A stretch of 64,000 nt of DNA from NCBI GenBank assembly GCA_035623255.1, contig DASPTU010000039.1, positions 4,183 to 68,182 of the forward strand, written 5' to 3'. Made by a program: the position numbers and the translations under genes. The first letter of the stretch is position 1. Each line of letters opens with the position of its first letter. The stretch comes from JAFAGX01 sp035623255 (GTDB lineage Bacteria > Acidobacteriota > Terriglobia > Terriglobales > Acidobacteriaceae). Of the stretch, positions 33,801-41,396 are shown piece by piece. The notes under the pieces are model-generated. The model ran no database searches and was not told where the DNA came from. It worked only from the letters and a program-made list of their open reading frames with translations.

Positions 33801-34889
33801 ATGAATGCAAAGGGAACTGTTCTGGTCACAGGAATTTCAGGCAACCTGGGACTACGTTTGTTGCCGCTGCTCTCCGACTATCACGTCATCGGCGTGGACC
33901 TGAATGCTCCCACCGCAAGTCATCAACTCCGTTTTGTGCGTATGGACTTCGCGGAAGAAGAATCCTGCCGTCAGATGTTTCTGTTGCTCAAAGAGGCACG
34001 CCCGTTTGCTGTGCTCCATCTGGCTTTTGTGATCGATCCGGTGCGAACTGGCGTGCTGGACATTGAGCGCATGTGGCAAATCAATGTTGCCGGAACCGCA
34101 AGAGTGATGGAAGCCATTACCGAAGCCAATCGCGACGAAACCATCGTCGACCGATTCATTTTCCCGAGCAGTGTTTCCGTATATGGCCCGGATTTTTCTG
34201 AGACGGCGACCGAAGATTTCCGTTTCGGAGCTCAAACCCTGCCTTATGCGATCCACAAGATGGAGTCGGACAAGGTAGTGCAGCAGCGTGCTCCGGCTTT
34301 GCGCGGAAGCAGCGTCTACATATTAAGACCACACATTTTCGCGGGAGCAAGCGTGGAGAATTACCTGGTCGGCGCATTTCGCGGCACGCCTAACGGGAGA
34401 TCAAAACGGGCCGCCCGCATGCGGGCGGCCGGCAGACGGCTCCCGGTCATGCTCCCTTTTGGCGCGCGCTATCTGGAAAACAAAATCCAGTTTGTTCATG
34501 TCGACGACATGGCCCGGTTGTTGGCCTGCCTTGTCCGCAAGGCCGAACCGGAGGCCCAAAGACTAACCATTCTGAACGTTGCAGGCCGCGGCGAGGCCAT
34601 GACATTTGGCCAATGCATCAAGCTCGCGAACAGCAGGTTGATTCGTGTCCCTGGGAGGTCGGCCTTTCGGATGATCTTGAAGACCCTGTGGTCGCTTGGA
34701 ATCTCTGCAATCCCCCCGGCGGCCATGCCCTATATGACCGGCCAATACATTATGAATACTGACCGGCTGCGTGCGTTCCTGGGAGCAGATTACGACAACG
34801 TGATCCGGTACACGATTACCGATGCTTTCGCCGATTGCTTCGCTTCTCACCCCCAGGATCCCGTTCCACAATACGCTGCCGCCCCATGA
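33801..34889 (+). CDS. NAD-dependent epimerase/dehydratase family protein
   Basis: A 362-residue extended SDR. The Rossmann motif VTGISGNLGLRLLPLL is at residues 9-24. A VDLN acidic position, HLAFVIDP and IFPSSVSVYGPDFSE (Ser region) with YAIHKMESDKV (YxxxK) give the catalytic set. The rest is consistent with sugar-nucleotide or similar substrates. It follows the PpiC gene without a gap, so translation is coupled. The loop after the substrate half (RSKRAARMRAAGRRLP) is encoded by a perfect 22-bp palindrome. Confidence 0.85.
   Translation: MNAKGTVLVTGISGNLGLRLLPLLSDYHVIGVDLNAPTASHQLRFVRMDFAEEESCRQMFLLLKEARPFAVLHLAFVIDPVRTGVLDIERMWQINVAGTARVMEAITEANRDETIVDRFIFPSSVSVYGPDFSETATEDFRFGAQTLPYAIHKMESDKVVQQRAPALRGSSVYILRPHIFAGASVENYLVGAFRGTPNGRSKRAARMRAAGRRLPVMLPFGARYLENKIQFVHVDDMARLLACLVRKAEPEAQRLTILNVAGRGEAMTFGQCIKLANSRLIRVPGRSAFRMILKTLWSLGISAIPPAAMPYMTGQYIMNTDRLRAFLGADYDNVIRYTITDAFADCFASHPQDPVPQYAAAP
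34409..34430 (+). repeat. 22-bp perfect GC-rich palindrome inside the epimerase gene
   Basis: GGCCGCCCGC-AT-GCGGGCGGCC encodes in frame part of AARMRAAG in a basic loop. It may be a small inserted element or a strong mRNA hairpin. Confidence 0.75.
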
Positions 34890-35054
34890 GATAGGCCCAG
34901 CAGCCATCGGCTGCCGCACAGGTTGTGTTTGTCACTCTGGATACTGGGGGCAATCGTGCATTGTTCCGCAGGGGGATTGTTGTCATAATCATTGGGCTCT
35001 GGCCGAACTGTGACGCTTCCGGCGGAGGTGTCTCTGCCGGATGCTGCGAACTCG

Positions 35055-37406
35055 ATGAAGTACCTTTCACAGGCTCTGACTCCATCCAGCAACCGCCGGC
35101 TCAATGAGCTGATCGGGTTTGTGCTGTGCAGCTCCGCGCTCCTCCTCTTCCTCGCGCTGGCTTCCTATTCGCCCCTTGATCCGTCGCTGAACAGCGCCTC
35201 GGTTCTGACCCCGGCACATGGGGCCCGCAATTGGATTGGCGTTGTCGGCGCATTCATTTCCGACCTCGTCTTGCAGTTTTTTGGGGTTGGCGGCTTTCTG
35301 CTTCCTTTGTTCGCCGCCTTGCTGGGATTCCGCTGGTTTCGCTCGCGGAGGATTGGCTCTCCAGTCGCAAAACTTCTCGGTGCAAGCTGGATGCTCATCT
35401 TCCTGCCTGCGCTGCTTGGCCTGCTTCCTGGGCACCTGCGCTGGATGGGAGTGATCCCCATCGAAGGGTTACTGGGCCGCATCGTAGGGGATTTCCTGAT
35501 TCATTATTTCAACCCGGCAGGAGCGAACATCGTCTGCTTCAGCGTCTTGGCCGTAGCGTTATATCTGTCAACGGCGTTCTCTTTTGCCGCTGTGCAAGTG
35601 TGGGCACCAACTCGGTTTGCATTTGCTTTGGCATTATGGGACCGCTACAAAGACTGGCAAGAAACGCGTGCCAAGAAGCGCATGCAGCGGGAACTCGAGA
35701 AGCGCCGCGCCGCGCCCAAAGCGGTGATCACTACCCGGATGGTTCCGGCTCGAACCATCGCGCCACCGCCTTCCGAGCCAGCCCATAGTGGGATTGAAAA
35801 AACCTTCGCTGAGGAACAACCTGCAACCCCGGCTGAGGTCCAGCCTGTCGCTCCGCCGCCCATACCTGAGGTCACCGAACGCGCCGATAGCGAACGTAAG
35901 CCAAAGACAACCATGCCGCACGTCGCTGGCACGTTCAAACTGCCGCCCAGTTCCTTGCTGCACCGTCCCGATGAGCAACGTGCGGTTGACGCCGACGAAC
36001 TCAAGATCCTGGCTCAGGTGCTCACCGAGAAATATGCCGAATTCGACATCACCGGACAGGTCACTCAGATCAACCCAGGGCCAGTGGTGACGACGTTCGA
36101 GTTCAAGCCCGAAGCCGGAATCAAGTACAGCCGGATTACGAACCTAACTGACGACCTGTGCCTTGCGCTGAAAGCCGAAAGCATTCTCATCGAGCGCATG
36201 GCCGGCAAGTCGACAGTCGGAATTCAAGTGCCAAATCGCGAGCGCGAAATCATCTGGCTGCGCGAGAACATCGAATCTTCCGAATTCATTGGATCCAAGT
36301 CGAAAGTGACACTCGCACTGGGAAAAGATATTAATGGCCGGATCGTCACCGCCGACCTGAAGGCGATGCCGCATCTGCTGATCGCCGGATCGACCGGTAC
36401 TGGCAAGAGCGTGGCGATCAACGCCATGATCATGTCCGTTTTGTACAAGGCGACTCCCGATCAGGTGCGGCTGATCCTGGTTGACCCGAAGCGCCTCGAG
36501 CTAGGCAATTACGACGGCATTCCACATCTGTACACGCCGATCATTACCGAGCCGAAATTGGCTGCTAATGCGCTACGAAATGCTGTCCGCGAGATGGAGC
36601 GCCGTCTCAAGCTGTTGGCCGAAAAAGGCGTGCGCAATATCGACCAGTACAACAAGCTGTTTGAAGAGGGTGACTCGCTTAACCTTTTCAGCGAAAACCC
36701 CGAAGATCGCCCGCTGCCTTATATCGTCATCATCATCGACGAATTGGCCGACCTGATGATGCTGGATTCGGGCAACGTGGAAGAATCGATCACTCGTCTC
36801 GCCCAGATGGCGCGCGCGGTTGGGATTCATCTGGTGCTCGCGACGCAGCGGCCATCGGTCGATGTCATTACTGGACTGATCAAAGCCAATTTCCCCGCAC
36901 GAATTTCGTTCCGGGTAGCAACCAAGGTTGATTCGCGAACTATTCTCGATGCGAACGGCGCGGAAGCCCTCCTGGGACGTGGCGACATGCTGTATCTGCC
37001 ATCCGGCTCAGCGCGGGTGCACCGGTTGCATGCTCCGTTTGTCACAGAGAAAGAAATTGCCGCAGTCGTGGAATTCTGGCGCTCGCAAGCCGCTGCCGAA
37101 TACGAGCAAAAATTCCTGGAAGCTCCGAAGGAAGAACGCGAGGACGGCAGGCTCGATGAAGGCAGCGAAGATGGCGAATCCGAGCACGATCCGCTCTTCG
37201 AGGATGCGGTTAAGCTAGTGGTGGAATTCGGCAAGGCTTCCACTTCCCTGCTGCAAAGGCGGCTGAGGATTGGCTATGGCCGCGCCGCTCATCTCATCGA
37301 CCTAATGGAGCGTGACGGCATCGTGGGGGCTGCTGATGGTCCTAAGCCCCGCGAAGTTCTGAAGCGACCCAACTGGCTGTCGGAGGTAGAAGAATCCCTG
37401 CGGTAA
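35055..37406 (+). CDS. ftsK: FtsK/SpoIIIE-family DNA translocase
   Basis: A membrane-anchored motor that pumps chromosome ends through the closing septum. About 783 residues from ATG 35055; a TTG at 34992 would extend it by 21 residues, and neither start has a clear ribosome-binding site. Four or five N-terminal helices (IGFVLCSSALLLFLALASY onward) are followed by a Pro-rich linker, then the motor: Walker A LLIAGSTGTGKS, Walker B YIVIIIDELADLMM, ATQRPSVDVITGLIKANFPARISF. The C-terminal gamma winged helix is LLQRRLRIGYGRAAHLIDLMERDGIV, which would read KOPS-like sites. Confidence 0.93.
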   Translation: MKYLSQALTPSSNRRLNELIGFVLCSSALLLFLALASYSPLDPSLNSASVLTPAHGARNWIGVVGAFISDLVLQFFGVGGFLLPLFAALLGFRWFRSRRIGSPVAKLLGASWMLIFLPALLGLLPGHLRWMGVIPIEGLLGRIVGDFLIHYFNPAGANIVCFSVLAVALYLSTAFSFAAVQVWAPTRFAFALALWDRYKDWQETRAKKRMQRELEKRRAAPKAVITTRMVPARTIAPPPSEPAHSGIEKTFAEEQPATPAEVQPVAPPPIPEVTERADSERKPKTTMPHVAGTFKLPPSSLLHRPDEQRAVDADELKILAQVLTEKYAEFDITGQVTQINPGPVVTTFEFKPEAGIKYSRITNLTDDLCLALKAESILIERMAGKSTVGIQVPNREREIIWLRENIESSEFIGSKSKVTLALGKDINGRIVTADLKAMPHLLIAGSTGTGKSVAINAMIMSVLYKATPDQVRLILVDPKRLELGNYDGIPHLYTPIITEPKLAANALRNAVREMERRLKLLAEKGVRNIDQYNKLFEEGDSLNLFSENPEDRPLPYIVIIIDELADLMMLDSGNVEESITRLAQMARAVGIHLVLATQRPSVDVITGLIKANFPARISFRVATKVDSRTILDANGAEALLGRGDMLYLPSGSARVHRLHAPFVTEKEIAAVVEFWRSQAAAEYEQKFLEAPKEEREDGRLDEGSEDGESEHDPLFEDAVKLVVEFGKASTSLLQRRLRIGYGRAAHLIDLMERDGIVGAADGPKPREVLKRPNWLSEVEESLR

Positions 37407-37471
37407 ATGGCCTTGCCACCGGGCCAAGGTGTCGAAGCGTGAGATCGGCGCGAATCCTGAGACTGGGAAGA

Positions 37472-37690
37472 CTATACTTCCCCTCGGCGCCAGGCCCGCA
37501 AGTTGACGCCGTACATCACCATGCACAGCAAGTTTGCCGGGATAAATCCGACCTGAGCTGTGCGATAACCGATCACGCAGATGATGGCACTGTTAATTCC
37601 TGCCAGAGCCCACCCTTTCCAGCATTTTCTCCCCACCAGAATGGTCGAAGCCACCGTCAGGACACACGAAAGATAATCCAGTCTCAACAC
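37472..37690 (-). CDS. small integral membrane protein
   Basis: About 72 residues, with two or three hydrophobic segments (LDYLSCVLTVASTILV, WALAGINSAIICVIGY, GFIPANLLCMVMYGVNL) and a basic tail. It resembles the short PnuC-like/membrane-anchored proteins only loosely. The start is taken at GTG 37690, since the frame further upstream has a poor composition and an ATG there is followed by other-frame stops. It converges with ftsK. Confidence 0.4.
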   Translation of the reverse strand: MLRLDYLSCVLTVASTILVGRKCWKGWALAGINSAIICVIGYRTAQVGFIPANLLCMVMYGVNLRAWRRGEV

Positions 37691-37968
37691 GACGAAGAGC
37701 GCCCCCCGCGCTGCATTACCCGCCAGTCTCGCATGACTTGAACGACAACGTGAGATAACGTCGGTGAGTACCCATCTGTGCCATGTTCTTGGGTACAATT
37801 CGAGCCATGAACTCCCGGAGCGAGCTATGAAGGTCCACAGAAGCGCGATAAACGCCTCATTGTGAAAGTGATGGGTCGTGTAATTTACGGAACTTTGCCT
37901 TGATTTACCGAGCTTTACGCGGTTTCTCGATAATCTAAGTTGGTGTCAGATATTCATAACGCAGACAG

Positions 37969-39030
37969 ATGAGATTGACCTACACGTTTCGATTAAGAAC
38001 TTCTATCGCGCTCCTGATGTTGCTTCTGGGTAACGCCGTCTCTGCGCAGAGCCAAAATCAGGACGGCGCAAGCGGCCACAATGCCTCTATCAACCTGCTC
38101 GCAACCGTTCGCGACAAGCATGGAAAAATTGTCGCCACCCTGACGAAGGATGATTTCGTGCTCACGCAAGATGACCGTCCGCAGGTCATTCAATCGTCCA
38201 CCAAAGAAAGCGATCTGCCACTCACGATTGGTTTAGTCTTCGACACCGGCATGAATCAGGCCGGCGCTCTTGATCGGGAACGCAGTGCCAGCCATGACTT
38301 CCTCGACCGAATACTCCGTGAGAACAAAGACAAGGCATTCATTATTCATTTTGATAGCGAAGTGGAATTGCTTCAGGACATAACCAATTCTCGCGACAAG
38401 CTATTTAATGCGTTAGGCCTTTTGCAAGCTGCGCGACCCGGTTTCCAGAGCGCAGGTGACTCAGGGGAAGCAGGCGAGAACCGACAGAAGCGTGGTCACG
38501 GGAGTGTGCTGTATGACGCAGTTTTCCTGGCGTGTGATGAATTGATGAAAACACAGGGTGGCCGCAAGGTCCTGATCGTAATTTCCGATGGCATTGACCG
38601 GCACAGCAAGGAGACGGTGGGCAGTACCATCGAGTCAGCGCAACGAGCTGACACGCTGGTTTTCAACATCATGTTCAAAGATGAGGAGCCTGCCCCGGAA
38701 CATCGTGGGTTCGGTTTTCCCGGTGGTGGCGGAATGGGGCGGCCGAGAGGCGGAAGCCGACCTCAAGTGCCGCAGGAAACACCTGCCGACGCAAAGAAAA
38801 TTCTTGATCAGGTCTCCAAGGCAACGGGTGGTGCGGTTTTTGAGATCTCCAGGAAGCAGCCAATCGACCAGACCTACCACACGATTGAGGACGACTTACA
38901 GCATCAATACGCGATCAGTTACACACCGGAACAATCCGGCGATTCGTCGGGCTATCACAAGATTCTGCTGACGACTAAACAGAAGGATCTTGTGGTGCAG
39001 GCTAAAGAAGGGTTCTACGCAGGTAAGTAA
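37969..39030 (+). CDS. exported VWFA-related protein
   Basis: A 353-residue protein with a signal peptide (SIALLMLLLGNAVSAQ). The acidobacterial VWFA-related layout is seen: a short beta-rich N-terminal domain (VRDKHGKIVATLTKDDFVLTQD), then a von Willebrand A fold (LPLTIGLVFDTGMN..., VLIVISDGID). The first MIDAS element is D-T-G-M-N rather than DxSxS, so metal binding is doubtful. A Gly/Arg-rich stretch (GFGFPGGGGMGRPRGGSRP) interrupts the C-terminal half. Its likely role is surface adhesion or complex assembly. It converges with the lipoprotein gene. Confidence 0.8.
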   Translation: MRLTYTFRLRTSIALLMLLLGNAVSAQSQNQDGASGHNASINLLATVRDKHGKIVATLTKDDFVLTQDDRPQVIQSSTKESDLPLTIGLVFDTGMNQAGALDRERSASHDFLDRILRENKDKAFIIHFDSEVELLQDITNSRDKLFNALGLLQAARPGFQSAGDSGEAGENRQKRGHGSVLYDAVFLACDELMKTQGGRKVLIVISDGIDRHSKETVGSTIESAQRADTLVFNIMFKDEEPAPEHRGFGFPGGGGMGRPRGGSRPQVPQETPADAKKILDQVSKATGGAVFEISRKQPIDQTYHTIEDDLQHQYAISYTPEQSGDSSGYHKILLTTKQKDLVVQAKEGFYAGK

Positions 39031-39076
39031 GGCGCTCGATCTCCTCACCACTTGCATGAAATGTCCCGTGCTCCGT

Positions 39077-41353
39077 CTATTGCTGAAACAATCCAACCGC
39101 ACCGGGCGCCTGGAAAATCTCAATCACTCCATTTGCGCCGGGCGTCAGCGTCCAGAACTCAGTCGGTGACACGACGTAGTAAATAGAAGCAGGGTTTGTA
39201 GTCGTGCCTCTGCCGTTGCTCACCGGGGCGGTGAAGCTGGGGCTGGAACTCTGATTCTGAACCAGCCCACCGCTGGTGCTGGCATCGTAAGTAGAAAGCA
39301 ACGTCCCGGCGTTGGCAGTGGCGGCCCTCACGATGCCACTCGGACCCGAAAGCGTCGGTGGAATCGAGACTGAGGCATAGGTGCCATTCAAGGTTGAGCC
39401 TGTTGATTGTGATTTAAGGAAACCGAAGGTGACAGCCGCATCCGTGCCGACGAAAAAGCCTTGGTTGGATTGCACCAGGTAAAGAACTGGATCCGCGCCC
39501 GCGCCGGCCAGGCCTGAGTTGGTCAATGTTGCGCGTCCGGTGGTCGGGTCGACGGTGTAAGTTCCCGTACTCGACTGGGTCGTCCCACCGCTGCTCTTAT
39601 CAAAAGAGGTGCTCAACGTTGAAACGCTGTCCGTAGTGATCACCCCGAGCTGAGTGAGGCCCGTTCCTGGGGTCGATGCCGTGGTTTCAAAAACCGCGCC
39701 ACTCAATGAGGGGGCTCCCAGCGAACCCGACTGCGCCAATATGGTTCCGGCTACCGTTGGCACGGATCCCGGCCCTTGATCGATCTCCATAACGAGCACT
39801 CGGGTGGGATCGAGGACGTAATAGACATAACTGGTTGCAGTACCGGAAACGCTAAGAGCCATGGTTCCACGACCGGTGGTCGTGTCCGGCGCGTTCAAAG
39901 AAAGGGTAAATGCTGTGCTCGTTTGCAACGCGCCCGCATCATCGGAGTCGAGTATCCCACTGCCAATGCCATTGGACGCCGCAAACGACCCCGCCAAACC
40001 ATATCGCAGCGAATTCTTATCTCCTCCCAGCAACCCAAACGCATAGTTACCTGACGGCGTGGCAAAAGAACCAGTTTGCTGCTGCAGCAACACACCAGAA
40101 GCCTGGGCAGCGGTGTCAAATTCAATGAGATTAGCGGTTGCGATTGGCGTCGAATTGCTCGATGGCACAAAACTCATGGCAAATGTTCGCGAGGCAAAGG
40201 TGAGCAGGCCCAATCCGGTCGCGTTAATCGTGCAGTTTCCCGACAGGTTCGGCAAACTCTGAATCGTGCCTGCATCGTTTGTATCAATCGTGCCATTTGT
40301 CAGGACGCAACTCGAGGCGGAAAAACTTCCTGCGGCTACGAAGCGCTTGCCGTTGGAATCAAAGCCGCTCACCAGGAATGCGTAGTTTCCTGTCAAATCC
40401 TGGTTCACGGTGACCTGGTTAACGTTGAGCGTCAGGCTTTTTGTCACCACGGCGGGGTTTGGCGCCGCTGAATCCTTCAACTGCACCGTGAATGTGAACG
40501 TACCCGCCGTTGTGGGCATTCCGGAAATGATGCCGTTGCTCGTGGGCGGATTAATCCCGGGCGGCATGCTTCCGCTGACCAGGCTCCAGGTGTACGGCGG
40601 AGTGCCAAATTCGGCCTGCAAGGTGTAGCTGTACTGCTGGCCAACAGTTCCAGAAGTGATGATTGAGGGCGTCGTGATAGTGAGGGCCGGCGGCGGATTG
40701 ACCGTAATGGTGAAGGTCCTGCTGATTGGGGTACCAGCGGAGTCCGTCGCCTGGATGGTTACGGTTGATGTCCCTATGGTGGTCGGGGTCCCAGTGATGT
40801 TGACTGAAGCCGCATTGCTATTTGATAAGGTCAGACCCGCAGGCAAATTGCCCGAAAGGATAATCCATGTAAAGGGACCCGTAGCACCGATTGTGCTGAT
40901 CGTAGCGCTGTAGGGAACGTCCTGCGTGGCGATCGGAAGCGATGTGGTTTGAAACTCAAACACAGCATTGATTGTGATTGTTACAGAGGCGGTCACGGAG
41001 GTGTTGGCGACCGAGGTTGCAGTGAGCGTGGCCGTTGTGTTTGTGGATAATGCCGTGGGGGCGACGTAAGTCACCGAAGTCGTGGTCTGGCTGCTCAAAG
41101 AGCCTACGCTGCTACCGAGGCTCCAGGTAACGCCGCCATTCGTGGAGTCATTAGCGACACTCGCCGTAATGTTCTCGGTCGCTCCTTGATTAATGGTGAC
41201 CGCACATGAACTGTTACTGCTCGTGCCACATGCCGGCGATCCGGCCGGCGTCAGTGTGATTGTTATTGCCGGCTTCCCGGAGCATCCTGGAAGATTCAAA
41301 ACGCAGAGAAGGATCAAAAAAACAACCAACCCACAAACTCTGGAATCGGACAC
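39077..41353 (-). CDS. lipoprotein with Ig-like (He_PIG-type) repeats
   Basis: About 758 residues from GTG 41353, which is preceded by AAGGAAGG; an ATG 114 bp further upstream is less likely. The N-terminus is a lipoprotein signal (VVFLILLCVLNLPGC, lipobox LPGC). A Big-type domain (around NITASVANDSTNGGVTWSLG) and two He_PIG-type putative Ig domains (GATGPFTWIILSGNLPAGL, GTPPYTWSLVSGSMPPGI) follow. The second half is beta-rich, with repeated YxFxxxGxxxxG-like segments (GNYAFLVSGFD, GNYAFGLLGGD, GTYASVSIP). It is anchored to a membrane and may be a surface adhesin. Gap to the Oar gene upstream: 43 bp. Confidence 0.75.
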   Translation of the reverse strand: MSDSRVCGLVVFLILLCVLNLPGCSGKPAITITLTPAGSPACGTSSNSSCAVTINQGATENITASVANDSTNGGVTWSLGSSVGSLSSQTTTSVTYVAPTALSTNTTATLTATSVANTSVTASVTITINAVFEFQTTSLPIATQDVPYSATISTIGATGPFTWIILSGNLPAGLTLSNSNAASVNITGTPTTIGTSTVTIQATDSAGTPISRTFTITVNPPPALTITTPSIITSGTVGQQYSYTLQAEFGTPPYTWSLVSGSMPPGINPPTSNGIISGMPTTAGTFTFTVQLKDSAAPNPAVVTKSLTLNVNQVTVNQDLTGNYAFLVSGFDSNGKRFVAAGSFSASSCVLTNGTIDTNDAGTIQSLPNLSGNCTINATGLGLLTFASRTFAMSFVPSSNSTPIATANLIEFDTAAQASGVLLQQQTGSFATPSGNYAFGLLGGDKNSLRYGLAGSFAASNGIGSGILDSDDAGALQTSTAFTLSLNAPDTTTGRGTMALSVSGTATSYVYYVLDPTRVLVMEIDQGPGSVPTVAGTILAQSGSLGAPSLSGAVFETTASTPGTGLTQLGVITTDSVSTLSTSFDKSSGGTTQSSTGTYTVDPTTGRATLTNSGLAGAGADPVLYLVQSNQGFFVGTDAAVTFGFLKSQSTGSTLNGTYASVSIPPTLSGPSGIVRAATANAGTLLSTYDASTSGGLVQNQSSSPSFTAPVSNGRGTTTNPASIYYVVSPTEFWTLTPGANGVIEIFQAPGAVGLFQQ

Positions 41354-41396
41354 GGCCCTTCCTTTTAGGATCGCGAAGTAGGTTCGAAGTAAGTTA

